Shown in pieces: positions 16,788-25,035 of a DNA stretch of 64,000 nt; the first letter of the stretch is position 1; each line of letters begins with the position of its first letter. The DNA comes from an uncultured Clostridia bacterium. GTDB taxonomy: Bacteria; Bacillota; Clostridia; Oscillospirales; Ruminococcaceae. The notes beneath the pieces are model-generated. The model saw only the letters and a list, made by a program, of their open reading frames with translations, made no database searches and had not been told where the DNA came from. The position numbers were made by a program, and so were the translations under genes. The stretch is taken from positions 91,035-155,034 of the forward strand of contig CAOKWH010000002.1 of assembly GCA_948473085.1 (NCBI GenBank). The letters run 5' to 3'.

Positions 16788-17102
16788 GAAATTTCTGCCC
16801 TTCCTGTCCGTTCCTCTAAAATTGGCCAGCCGAAAATGGCAGGGTTATTATGGAAAAATACAAAATTGCCGCATGGCGGTGTGATGGAGCTTGGCGGGGC
16901 GCTCGACATGGCGCCTGGACTTATTTGGGGGAGTAAAATTGGCCGGTTTTCTCCCTGTTTTCGGGGTATGGCGGGCATGGAGCGCTGCATAGTTTCCCTT
17001 CCGGTACATTTGTGCAAATTGTTGGATTTACGGGTGACCCCGGAAATCGTACAGATAGCCCTATCGGATGTAATAAAAATGCCTTCCTATATCCGGGCAT
17101 AG
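16788..17102. other. Intergenic region without recognisable gene
   Basis: About 315 bp between mutY and the terminator of the next convergent gene. Short ORFs here have no RBS and no recognisable family. Confidence 0.6.
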
Positions 17103-17133
17103 AAAAACAGCACCCGTTTATGGTGCTGTTTTT
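17103..17133. terminator. Intrinsic terminator, 12-bp stem
   Basis: AAAAACAGCACC and GGTGCTGTTTTT form a perfect bidirectional stem-loop directly downstream of the minus-strand lipoprotein gene. Confidence 0.85.
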
Positions 17134-17139
17134 GTGTTA

Positions 17140-17814
17140 TTATGCAGCTGGCTCTGCTGTGCTGTCGGGTGTTTCGTCCTCCTCAAACAGGGTGTCTATG
17201 CTGCCCTGGTTGGTGGAAAGCAGCAGCTGCTGGAACAAGGCGTGGGTGTATGGCTCCTCCAGCGGCAGGGTAACCCCCAAGTTGTCCAGGGTAATCTCGG
17301 TGGAGTTATCGGTGCAGTAGTAGATGTCCAGGGCCTCCGGATTGGCCGGGGAGAAGTTTTCCCGCAGGGTTTTTTGCACGCTGTCAAAGATGGTGGTGCA
17401 CAGCTGGTCGGCAGAGAACATGTGGAACTCCTCCTTCTGCTCCATGGGCGGCCCGGTGAAGATGGCGCTTTCCGGTGCAAAGGATACGGTCATGCCGCCC
17501 CTGCCGGAGGAAACCGGAAGGTCGGCGCTCAGGGTAAGGTTCCAGCCGGTGAGCTCGGCCATGGCCTGAACCAGCCCCTCCGCTGTGGTTTCGCCCGAGC
17601 TGACATAGGGGTAGGTGGTAAAGTGTTCCTCCCCGTTTTCCCCATAGGTGCCAATATAAAGGGTGGGCACCGGCTCCACCGGCTCTGAGGAAGAGCTGCT
17701 GCTCTCCTCCGGCAGAGAGGAGGAGCTTTCCTCCCCGCCCTGGCTGCATCCGCCTAAAATCAGGGTCATGGCCAGGGTGGCTGCCAGCAGGGATTTTAAA
17801 AATTTGCTTTTCAT
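17140..17814 (-). CDS. Lipoprotein, possibly GerMN-type domain
   Basis: A 224-aa lipoprotein: signal peptide with lipobox LGGC, a Ser/Glu-rich linker to about residue 45, then a globular domain (about 50-205). The domain pattern, TTAEGLVQAMAELTGW followed by a short strand run and LDIYYCTDNSTEITLDNLGV, suggests a GerMN-like domain as found in GerM and related sporulation or peptidoglycan proteins. Conservation is too low to be sure. The acidic C-terminal tail ends EEDETPDSTAEPAA. The RBS is GGAGG. It is followed by a strong terminator and is probably transcribed alone. Confidence 0.6.
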   Translation of the reverse strand: MKSKFLKSLLAATLAMTLILGGCSQGGEESSSSLPEESSSSSSEPVEPVPTLYIGTYGENGEEHFTTYPYVSSGETTAEGLVQAMAELTGWNLTLSADLPVSSGRGGMTVSFAPESAIFTGPPMEQKEEFHMFSADQLCTTIFDSVQKTLRENFSPANPEALDIYYCTDNSTEITLDNLGVTLPLEEPYTHALFQQLLLSTNQGSIDTLFEEDETPDSTAEPAA

Positions 17815-17953
17815 CTTTCTTCAACCTCCATTTTTCGCCTGGAACATTTTGGAATATTGTTCCCTCAGTATAACACAGGTATTTAAACCGCGTCGGGCCA
17901 GATTGTAAACATTCTAAACGCGGCCCTGCCGCCTTTTGTCGCAGGCCGGGGAA

Positions 17954-18346
17954 TCAGCGCAGGTTTTGGTACTCCTCCGCCGTATAGATTAGAATAGCCG
18001 CCCGGTTGGGCAGGCAGACAGCGGATTCAAACTCCCCGCCGATGTAGCCGGCGCCTTCGCAGATTTTGTCCGGGCAGTGTACCTCCACCACCCGCACCCG
18101 GCTGTCCTGAAACTCGGCTTTGCCCGGGAAGGCATAGGGGGCCAGGTCGATTACCTGCCCGTCCAGGCTTCCATCCAGCGGCCAGGCGGCCTGTATCTCA
18201 TCGTTCACGGTGAGGACGGCATAGTTGGCCCGGGTGCCTGGGCGGCTGCGGCTTTTCATAAACCAGAGCCCTGCCAGGCAGGCGGCGGCCAGCAAAAGGA
18301 TGATGAGCGCATCGGTCTTTTTAATAAATGTTCGGTTCTGTGCCAA
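17954..18346 (-). CDS. NusG domain II-containing membrane-anchored protein
   Basis: A 130-aa protein with an N-terminal membrane anchor (ALIILLLAAACLAGLWF) and an external beta domain with HCPDKICEGAGYIGGEFESAVCLPNRAAI. This is the hallmark of the small NusG_II-domain family found in Clostridia, with two conserved cysteines. The function of the family is not established. The start is the TTG at 18346 behind AAGGAGAGG; no ATG fits the RBS. It is divergent from the phosphatase gene. Confidence 0.85.
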   Translation of the reverse strand: MAQNRTFIKKTDALIILLLAAACLAGLWFMKSRSRPGTRANYAVLTVNDEIQAAWPLDGSLDGQVIDLAPYAFPGKAEFQDSRVRVVEVHCPDKICEGAGYIGGEFESAVCLPNRAAILIYTAEEYQNLR

Positions 18347-18521
18347 AGGGGCCTCTCCTTTATGATGATTTAAAATGGTTGTCCGCCCTTATTATACCGG
18401 ATTTTGCCGCCGGTTTCAATCCGCCGGGGCTTTCCGGCCAGTGGTTTGAAAAAATATGGCTGGGCGGCGGGGCGCTCTTATGCTATACTGGGCATAGAGA
18501 ACAGCAAAAGGAGGAAAAAGA

Positions 18522-19223
18522 ATGGAAGGATTGAGAAGGGTACTGCTGCAACAGGCGGTCAATGTCCGGGATTTGGGGGGCTACCCCTGTGCAGGCGGTG
18601 GAGCCACCCCCTATGGGCATTTTTTCCGGGCGGATAACATGCATGGCCTGAGCCGGGAGGACCTAAAAAAGCTGTACGATTTGGGTATTCGTACCATACT
18701 TGACCTGCGCACCCCCGGGGAATGTACCGGCCAGCCCAACAGCTTTGCCGGCTACCGGGATGTGCAGGTGCTCAACTGCTCGCTGCTGGGGGAAAGCACC
18801 GACCAGTTCACCGGTTTTTTGCGCAGCTTGGGGGAAAACTATGCCGGGATGATTCGCCAAAACCCCGAGCGTTATGCCCAGCTGTTTACCATGATAGCCC
18901 AGCGGGCCGGGGCCGGCGGAATCCTGTTCCACTGCACGGCCGGCAAGGACCGCACCGGCGTAACAGCGGCGCTGCTGCTGGGCCTGGCCAGGGTGCCGGA
19001 GGAGGATATTGTGGCCGACTATGCCCTGACCGATGTGTACCTGCGCCCCAAGGTGCGGGTGTTTATGGAGCACAACCCCACAGCCAATCCCGACTTGTTC
19101 CGGGCCCAGCCGGAGAACATGCAGCACTTTGTGGAAACCCTGCGGCAGGACTTTGGCGACGCCCGGGGCTATCTGCTCCAGGCGGGTGTGGCAGAGGAAT
19201 TGCTGGAGCGTATCTGGGGCTAA
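18522..19223 (+). CDS. Tyrosine-protein phosphatase (PTP3-like)
   Basis: A 233-aa dual-specificity-like phosphatase of the bacterial lipid/tyrosine phosphatase family. NVRDLGGYPCAGGG near the N terminus, ILDLRTPGE, and the catalytic P-loop FHCTAGKDRTGV (CX5R) are all present, followed by DYALTDVYL. The target could be phosphotyrosine or phosphoinositide-like lipids. ATG 18522 is preceded by AAAGGAGG. A TATACT -10 element lies at 18484-18489 without a good -35. The neighbour downstream is an unrelated XRE gene. Confidence 0.9.
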   Translation: MEGLRRVLLQQAVNVRDLGGYPCAGGGATPYGHFFRADNMHGLSREDLKKLYDLGIRTILDLRTPGECTGQPNSFAGYRDVQVLNCSLLGESTDQFTGFLRSLGENYAGMIRQNPERYAQLFTMIAQRAGAGGILFHCTAGKDRTGVTAALLLGLARVPEEDIVADYALTDVYLRPKVRVFMEHNPTANPDLFRAQPENMQHFVETLRQDFGDARGYLLQAGVAEELLERIWG

Positions 19224-19302
19224 AGCCGCCCGCTCTACGGAGCGTTTATCGACAGGGGCGGGGGGGTTCTGGTATACTTCTACCGTCAGGAGGAATGAAA
19301 CA

Positions 19303-19887
19303 ATGGACTGTATCAAAACCGGGTCGCTGATTCGGCGTCTGCGTACCGAACTGGGGCTGACCCAGCGCCAGCTGGCCGAGAGCATCGGCGTCAGCGATAA
19401 GGCGGTTTCCAAATGGGAGCGCAGCCTGGGCTGCCCGGACATCTCGCTGCTTTCGCCGTTGGCCCGGCAGCTGGGGGTTACGCCGGAAACGCTGCTCCAG
19501 GGGGAGATGCAGGAGAGCCTATTGGTAGGAGGAAACATGAAGAATACCAGTTTTTATATCTGCCCCACCTGCGGCAATTTGATTATGGCCACCTCTCCGG
19601 CCCAGCTGAGCTGCTGCGGCAAGCTGCTGGAGCCAATGGCGCCCCAAAAGGCGGAAAGGGAAGGGAAGCTGCAGGTGCAACAGGTGGAGGATGAGTGGTT
19701 TATCACATCCGGCCACCCCATGGACAAGGAGAACTACATCACCTTTGTGGCGCTGCTCTCCGGCGGCAAGCTGCAGGTTATCCGCCAGTACCCGGAGTGG
19801 GAGCTGCAGCTGCGCCTTTCCCGGCGGGAGCATGGCAAGCTCATCTGGCACAGCCTGAAGGATGGGCTGTTCTATCAGCTGATATAG
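19303..19887 (+). CDS. XRE regulator fused to a desulfoferrodoxin-like domain
   Basis: A 194-aa protein. Residues 5-65 are a Cro/C1 HTH (LTQRQLAESIGVSDKAVSKWER). Residues about 82-110 form a zinc/iron-ribbon-like segment (ICPTCGNLI...LSCCGKLLE). The C-terminal part (SGHPMDKENYITFVALLSGGKLQVI) looks like a desulfoferrodoxin/superoxide-reductase fold with few of its iron-ligand histidines left. This architecture suggests a metal- or redox-sensing regulator, which is inference. The ORF track begins at 19033, inside the previous gene; ATG 19303 with AGGAGG is the real start. Confidence 0.8.
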   Translation: MDCIKTGSLIRRLRTELGLTQRQLAESIGVSDKAVSKWERSLGCPDISLLSPLARQLGVTPETLLQGEMQESLLVGGNMKNTSFYICPTCGNLIMATSPAQLSCCGKLLEPMAPQKAEREGKLQVQQVEDEWFITSGHPMDKENYITFVALLSGGKLQVIRQYPEWELQLRLSRREHGKLIWHSLKDGLFYQLI

Positions 19888-20542
19888 CACCGATTTTGAA
19901 ATTCTGGGACTGTATCCATCTGCGCTTATGCTGTACCCGGAGGATGGATATGCCCGGATTGCATGGAAGAAAGGCTAAAACAGGCAGAAAAGCGCCATTT
20001 GCGGGAGCAGGCGGCGCTTTTTTGCTGTGGTTTGACCTTCTGTTTCGAGTTATATCTCCTATTTTGGGCGTGCTGTTTGGCCCAATGTATTCCTGGCGTA
20101 TATAACTGGTGCTTTTTTGGCATAGAAAGGCCCAAAATAAACAGGAGAGCTGCCCAGATGGGCGGCTCCCTGCTGGTTGATGGAACAATTTTGAACCTAT
20201 CGCTTCTATTCTGCTGCTAATTTAGAGCGATCCTTGAAAAAATCTGCCCAAAATGGGTTTTCCTTGTCAAAAGCCGTTTTTCATCCTGTGTAAGGTTGTG
20301 TGGGTAATCTGCAAACAAATTGTACACTTTTTCTTGGTTGGAACTGAAAAGCATATCACCCTTTTCTTCTGCTTGCTCTACCCGCCATATAATGCTGTGT
20401 GGATTTTTTGGTAAAATTTGTACTTCTTATTTTTTATATCCCCTACAGCTGCAAACTTCCGGCAGTATTTATCCCAACCTGTGCTTCTATTCTTTGCTGC
20501 CTTAAGGATGAACTGTTAATAAAAGCAGAACTCGTTGACGGC
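19888..20542. other. Long intergenic region without recognisable gene
   Basis: About 650 bp between convergent genes. The 85-aa ORF at 19963-20220 is Cys/Leu-rich but has no RBS or family resemblance. No RNA gene was recognised. It may be decayed sequence. Confidence 0.5.
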
Positions 20543-21781
20543 TTAGTCGCTTACAAGCATCACCCAGAAGTGCTTCCATTTGGCGCTGCTGTCGTAATAG
20601 TAGCCAAGGCCGATTTTGGTCACGCCTTCTCTCAGGATATTTGCCTTGTGGCCGGGGGAATCCATCCAGCCGCTGACAGCCGCCTCTGCGGTTTTGGGGG
20701 AGGCGTAGATGTTTTCGGCACAGTTGTAGACAACCACGCCATAATCGTCAAAGACGGTGTGCCACTCCCGGCCGTCGGGGCGTGTATGCTCATACTTTGC
20801 CGGCAGTTCGGCAGCCCGGGTGGCCGCCATGCCCATCATTGTGCTATCGGCCTCCAAAGCAGGCAGCCCGGCGCTGGCCCGTTGGGCGTTAATCAAACGG
20901 ATGGCCTCGTACACATCGCCGGATCCCTCAGCGGGTTCCGGATCAGGCTTCGGTTCCTGCTCCTGCTCCGGTTCGCCGGTATCCTCCCAGTTGTCATAGT
21001 CCTCCTCATTGCCACCATAGTTGTTCCCGGCAGCATCGCTTTCGGGCTCTCCCACTTCCTCCAGCCAGCCCCAGATGGCGGCGCCGAGATCATACGAGCC
21101 GTTGGAACCGTTGGAACCGCCCGTATAGGAAGGGGTGCTGGAAGAGGAATTGGCGGGAGTTGTAGGAGCTGTAGGCGTAGTAGGGGCAGCGGGCGTGGTG
21201 GGGGCAGTGGGTGCCGCCAGTACAGAGGTCTGGGAGCTGGTTTCCGGCTTATCCGGCTCGGTAGAGGCGGCGGGCTCCAGCACTTCCACAGCAGAGGCCA
21301 CAGCGCCGTCCTCACCGCTGCTGTATTCCACTGCAACCTTGTCACCGGGCTGGAGGGTGAGGCCCTCCAGGCCCTGTATCAGCAGGGAAAGTTCGGTTTC
21401 GTCCTCCAGTGTAAGCAGGAGGGTTTCAGCGGAGAGTTCTTTTATAGTGCCGGTGACAGACACCGGAGCCTCCGTCCGTTCGGCCACAGCAGTAACCTCC
21501 ACTTTGGCGGCCACGGCGGAGCCGGGGGCGCCGGTGTACTCCACCGCCACCGTATCGCCAGGCTGGGCGTCCAGTTCGGAAAGGCCGGTGGTATCCAGCA
21601 CAAACTCGGTGCCATCCGCCAGGGTTACAGTCATCCTGCCGCCGACAGCTTCCTTGATAACGCCCTCCACTGTAGCGGGGGCTGCTTCCGGCTCAGAGGA
21701 AGAATCGGCAGGGGTGTTGCAGCTGGTGAGCAGGGCAAGTGTTATAGATAGGGTGATGAACAGGGTAAAAATTTTTTTCAA
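20543..21781 (-). CDS. CAP-domain (SCP/PR1) lipoprotein with two beta repeats
   Basis: A 412-aa secreted lipoprotein (lipobox LTSC). After the signal come two tandem repeats of about 65 residues (VEGVIKEAVGGRMTVTLADG and VTGTIKELSAETLLLTLEDE, each ending GDxVAVEY). A low-complexity PTTPAAP-type linker and an acidic EQEQEPKPDPEP linker follow. The C-terminal CAP domain (about 290-412) has AIRLINAQRASAGLPAL, YEHTRPDG, AENIYA and GWMDSPGHKANIL. The listed ATG 21799 lacks an RBS; TTG 21781 sits 8 bases after GAGAGGAG and gives MKKIFTLF, so it is preferred. CAP proteins occur in spore and cell-surface contexts; substrate unknown. Confidence 0.88.
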   Translation of the reverse strand: MKKIFTLFITLSITLALLTSCNTPADSSSEPEAAPATVEGVIKEAVGGRMTVTLADGTEFVLDTTGLSELDAQPGDTVAVEYTGAPGSAVAAKVEVTAVAERTEAPVSVTGTIKELSAETLLLTLEDETELSLLIQGLEGLTLQPGDKVAVEYSSGEDGAVASAVEVLEPAASTEPDKPETSSQTSVLAAPTAPTTPAAPTTPTAPTTPANSSSSTPSYTGGSNGSNGSYDLGAAIWGWLEEVGEPESDAAGNNYGGNEEDYDNWEDTGEPEQEQEPKPDPEPAEGSGDVYEAIRLINAQRASAGLPALEADSTMMGMAATRAAELPAKYEHTRPDGREWHTVFDDYGVVVYNCAENIYASPKTAEAAVSGWMDSPGHKANILREGVTKIGLGYYYDSSAKWKHFWVMLVSD

Positions 21782-21817
21782 TGCGGATGCTCCTCTCATT
21801 TTTTATGGAACCATCGG

Positions 21818-22315
21818 TTATGCTGCCGTTTGGGCGGCGGGCAGCAGGAAGGCAAAGAGGAAATAGAGCTTCATGCCAATGCCCACCAGCAGGGCCAACA
21901 AGATAATCAGGCCGCTGCCGGTGAATAGCGACAGGAGAAGCCCCAGGACGGAGGACATGCCCAAAACAGTAAGAATGCGCCGCTTTTTAGCCGCTTCCAT
22001 GCCTATAGTGGCGGCAATCAGGTCGGCGGACAGGATAAAGGTCATGGCCTCGGTGAGGACAAACAGCCCCGAAATAAGAACGGCAAACAACCCATCGGGG
22101 TGCAAAAACAGCATGGACAGCTCCACAATTACCAGGGTCCAGGCCAGGTAGGAGGGGTTGCCTATCTGCCCGGCGCTGTCCTGCTCCAGCAGCAGAATGC
22201 CAATGGCAAACAGCAGGTAGCCCAGCCAGTCGGGCATCAGGTTGTAGCCCGACAGCACCAGGTTAAAGGTGGAAAACAGGGTGCCTGCAAACAGCAGGCC
22301 GAGGGATTTTTTCAT
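21818..22315 (-). CDS. Integral membrane protein, unknown function
   Basis: A 165-aa hydrophobic protein with about five predicted membrane helices, starting MKKSLGLLFAGTLFSTFNLVL and containing YNLMPDWLGYLLFAIGILLLEQ. That motif recalls small Firmicutes membrane proteins of unknown role. ATG 22315 is chosen over TTG 22321 because of spacing to the AAAGGGG. It is upstream of, and probably co-transcribed with, the CAP lipoprotein gene 36 bp away. Confidence 0.65.
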   Translation of the reverse strand: MKKSLGLLFAGTLFSTFNLVLSGYNLMPDWLGYLLFAIGILLLEQDSAGQIGNPSYLAWTLVIVELSMLFLHPDGLFAVLISGLFVLTEAMTFILSADLIAATIGMEAAKKRRILTVLGMSSVLGLLLSLFTGSGLIILLALLVGIGMKLYFLFAFLLPAAQTAA

Positions 22316-22597
22316 GGGCAAGGCCCCTTTCCGGCTTTATATTGTTTTTAGTATAGCACGTCTGATTTTGGAGCACAAGGGCGGGCGCAAAAAGGCAGGG
22401 CTATTGTGTAGCAGCCCAAAGGGAAATCTTATTCTATCCCGTGATGGAAAACTTGTGCTATAATAACGGCAAAGCCGTTGTTATACTTAAATTTTAAAGG
22501 CCCTTTTTCTCGCCCCCTGCGGGGCAACCGAAAAAGATGGCCAATTATACCATTCCGCTATCGATTCATGGTATAATAACGACAAAATCGTTATTAT

Positions 22598-22662
22598 ACT
22601 CAATTTATGCGCAGAACCTCGCCGCCGGAGGCGGCAACCGGTTCTAATGCGCAATTATACCA
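22598..22662. repeat. 65-bp palindromic repeat, copy 1
   Basis: The unit contains GCGCAGAACC paired with GGTTCTaatGCGC, and an inner GCCGCC/GGCGGC stem. It ends AATTATACCA, complementary to the preceding GGTATAAT. It is identical to copy 2 except for one base. Confidence 0.9.
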
Positions 22663-22812
22663 TTTCGGTGTAAACACCTTCATGGTATAATAACCGCAAA
22701 TAGCTATCATATAACGCACTTCTAAAAGGAGGGGGGCGTTTGTGGGGGGAACCATATGGTTCCCTACCGCATTAGAGGGAGCGTAAGCGAACGGATACCC
22801 CGCCACAGCGGA

Positions 22813-22846
22813 ATACCATATCGCCCGTTTCCGGGCGATATGGTAT
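22813..22846. repeat. 15-bp perfect inverted repeat
   Basis: ATACCATATCGCCCG and its exact reverse complement flank a TTTC tetraloop, within the palindrome cluster. Confidence 0.9.
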
Positions 22847-22868
22847 AATAACCGTAGAGCGGTTATTA

Positions 22869-22933
22869 ACTCAATTTATGCGCAGAACCTCGCCGCCGGG
22901 GGCGGCAACCGGTTCTAATGCGCAATTATACCA
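22869..22933. repeat. 65-bp palindromic repeat, copy 2
   Basis: Second copy of the unit at 22598, differing only by A to G in the inner loop. Both copies follow a GTATAATAAC hairpin, so the full duplicated element is near 90-95 bp. Confidence 0.9.
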
Positions 22934-23243
22934 GCTATCTAAAATATACCTGGGCGGCGCTTTGAGTCTTGTAGGTTATAACAACGAAGTATACAGGGTA
23001 CCTTTCTATCAAAAAGAGGGCGTTTGCGTTTCCCTATTATATGAGAGGGCGTGAAAGCGAACAGACACCTCACTGTGATACTATATCTGTGCAAGGAACC
23101 CCGTCGCTGGGCGTGGCAACCGGTTATACTATCAAAATTTTAAAGGCCCTCTTAACCCCCCTTTGCAGAGGCAGTTAAAAAGAGGGCCATATACTATATT
23201 ATAGAGCCGTTTGGCGGCAAAGCGGAAAAAAGGAGGGGATACC

Positions 23244-24074
23244 ATGCAGAAAAAGCAGGATAGGGTCTGGACATTTGTCCTGTCCGTCTATCTATTGTGC
23301 TTTGCCCTGCGCATTTGGGAATATGTTGTGCTGCGTACCGATCAGACAGTCTTGAGCGAGGCATTTGTCCACAAGCTGCTGGGTATTGGAGTGCTTTATG
23401 CAGTTGCCAGATACAGCGGCCTGGGCCTGCGGCAGATTGGTTTTGCACCGTCCGGGGCTGCTCGGAACCTGTCGCTGGGTTTGGGCCTGGGCCTGTTGGC
23501 CTTTGTCCCGGCCTATTTGGCTGAAATTGCCCTGCTGGCTGCCCGGGGCAATTTTACGGGGGTGTGGCTGTTTGTCAGCGCCTACACTGTGGATGGCACT
23601 GCCGCTGCCCAAACCGGCCTTGTTTTCTTCCTGCTTTGCATAGCGGGGAACCTTATCAATGTGCTGATGGAGGAGGGTCTGTTCCGGGGCCTGTTCCAAA
23701 AGGCGCTGGAAACCCGCTACCCCTTTTGGGCCAGCGCCGCCCTGGCCTCCGGTTTGTTTGGCCTGTGGCATATTATGGCGCCGCTGCGCAGCTATTGGGA
23801 TGGCAGCATGGGCAGCGCCGCCTTTTGGGCCAACGCCCTGCTGCTGGTGGGCGCCTCGGCCCTGATCGGGTTTAAATTTGCGCTGCTCACCCGCATTACC
23901 GGCAGCCTCTATGCGGCAATGGGGGACCACTTTGTCAACAATACCATTGTCAATCTGCTGCATGTGCTGTCCTATAGCGGGGCGGATGAGCTGCAAACAG
24001 TGCGCATTGCCCTTGCCCAGAGCCTCTCCTTTCTCCTGGTGCTGATTTGGTATAAAAACAAACGGGGGTTATGA
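23244..24074 (+). CDS. CPBP-family intramembrane glutamic protease
   Basis: A 276-aa polytopic membrane protein with about seven helices. The three CPBP/Abi motifs are present: EEGLFRG (the EExxxR motif), FGLWH and HFVNNTIVN. Such proteases occur with bacteriocin self-immunity, sporulation or signalling. No bacteriocin is recognisable here. ATG 23244 lies behind AAAGGAGGGG. The ORF-track start at 23211 is too early. Its stop overlaps the stop of the convergent gene by 6 bp, so the two share no terminator. Confidence 0.88.
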   Translation: MQKKQDRVWTFVLSVYLLCFALRIWEYVVLRTDQTVLSEAFVHKLLGIGVLYAVARYSGLGLRQIGFAPSGAARNLSLGLGLGLLAFVPAYLAEIALLAARGNFTGVWLFVSAYTVDGTAAAQTGLVFFLLCIAGNLINVLMEEGLFRGLFQKALETRYPFWASAALASGLFGLWHIMAPLRSYWDGSMGSAAFWANALLLVGASALIGFKFALLTRITGSLYAAMGDHFVNNTIVNLLHVLSYSGADELQTVRIALAQSLSFLLVLIWYKNKRGL

Positions 24075-24674
24075 GCCGCACTGCTGCTGGTAACGGTCCA
24101 GCATGGGCTTCATGGCTGTTTCGTACAGCTCCCGGCTGCCCATCCAGAAAGTGTAGGCACGCGGGCTTTCACCGTTTTGCCCCGATGCTTCCAATTCGCA
24201 GAGCAGGAGGATATAGACATCCCCCTGCTGCTTGGCAACGGGGATGCTTGTTATGCCCTGCGGCTGCTTTTCCAGCTCGCCCATCAGTTCCCCATAGAGC
24301 CAGGGGGCGTTCAGGCCATCGCTGTACAGCTTGCAGGCCACTGCAAAAAGGGCTTCGGTATCCTCCGGACGGGCACGATCAAGGAAAATTTGCACCCTGA
24401 CATAGTCATGCGCCGCTTGCCCGTCGTTGTAGCAGTTAAACCAGGCCGCAGGCAGCTCCTTCTCCGAATCCGGCGCGCGCAGGTAAAAGCCCCACCCGCC
24501 GGGGTTTGGCTCATCGACAAGATAGAGGGGGTAGTTTAGCTCGTAACCGGACAAGGCAGCATTCAGCCCGGCCTCGGTAAAGGGTAGCTCGTTCTTTGCC
24601 AGTTGGGCGCCTGTCTGCTGCCCAACAAGCAGCAGCGCCGCTGATAGGATTGCGGATAGGATTATGCCGTTCAT
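24069..24674 (-). CDS. Secreted protein of unknown function
   Basis: A 201-aa protein: an N-terminal signal-like segment (MNGIILSAILSAALLLV), then a soluble domain with paired motifs GGWGFYLRAP and AWFNCYNDGQAAHDYVRVQIF. No family was recognised. The ORF track extends to 25124, but GGGAGGGG lies 5 bases before ATG 24674 and a signal peptide begins there, so the shorter form is preferred. It is convergent with the CPBP protease gene. Confidence 0.6.
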   Translation of the reverse strand: MNGIILSAILSAALLLVGQQTGAQLAKNELPFTEAGLNAALSGYELNYPLYLVDEPNPGGWGFYLRAPDSEKELPAAWFNCYNDGQAAHDYVRVQIFLDRARPEDTEALFAVACKLYSDGLNAPWLYGELMGELEKQPQGITSIPVAKQQGDVYILLLCELEASGQNGESPRAYTFWMGSRELYETAMKPMLDRYQQQCGS

Positions 24675-25006
24675 AGTGCCCCTCCCTCTATAATCTGGCC
24701 TGTCTATTATGGAGTGTGCCGCTTTTCGGATACAAACACTTTTGGTGTACAATACGGGGCAGCCCGGTATCAAACAGGAAAAATTTCCTGCCGCAGCGGT
24801 TCCGCAGGTGCAAGAAATCTGCCCTATCAATTTGTTCTTCATAGCATAAAACAACAATCTTCCATATTTGTAGTGTACACTATAAATAGTTATTTGTAAA
24901 TATAAGCAGATAAATTGTTGATATTGTGGAAAACTGCCGTATCTTTGAGGCCGAAAGGGAAACCGGCTGTGTATAAGACGCTGCTCGCCACAGGCTTGAC
25001 AGCACA
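24675..25006. other. Intergenic region, nothing recognised
   Basis: About 330 AT-rich bases between the secreted-protein gene and the liv operon terminator. It presumably holds the promoter of the secreted-protein gene. No gene or RNA was recognised. Confidence 0.5.
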
Positions 25007-25034
25007 AAAGGCGCCCCATAGGGAGCGCCTTTTT
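25007..25034 (-). terminator. Terminator of the liv operon
   Basis: AAAAGGCGC and GCGCCTTTTT pair across CCCCATAGGGA, immediately downstream of livF on the minus strand. Confidence 0.85.
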
Positions 25035-25035
25035 A

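Larger units (their letters stand above)
22457..23202. repeat. Cluster of nested palindromic repeats
   Basis: A ~750-bp gene-free stretch built of hairpin-forming units. GGTATAATAAC-type hairpins recur at 22459-22485, 22571-22600, 22683 and 22842-22872. Each is followed by a nested GC-rich hairpin and closed by an AATTATACCA arm in the full units. Related but diverged long units sit at about 22714-22812 and 23010-23090, sharing GGGCGTTTG, GAGGG and AAGCGAAC blocks. Flanking arms GGCCCTTTTTC/GAAAAAGATGGCC and GGCCCTCTT/AAGAGGGCC occur at the left and right ends. No protein is encoded. It looks like a nest of REP/MITE-like elements or a structured RNA locus. Confidence 0.8.

Noticed and set aside
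19963-20220. 85-aa Cys/Leu-rich ORF as a small gene
   Set aside because: No RBS, no recognisable pattern, and the region has the look of decayed sequence.
22457-23202. CRISPR array
   Set aside because: Repeats are palindromic, few, of unequal length and irregularly spaced; there are no regular spacers or cas genes.
22457-23202. Integron attC sites
   Set aside because: The hairpins lack the GTTRRRY/RYYYAAC core sites, and no integrase or cassettes are present.
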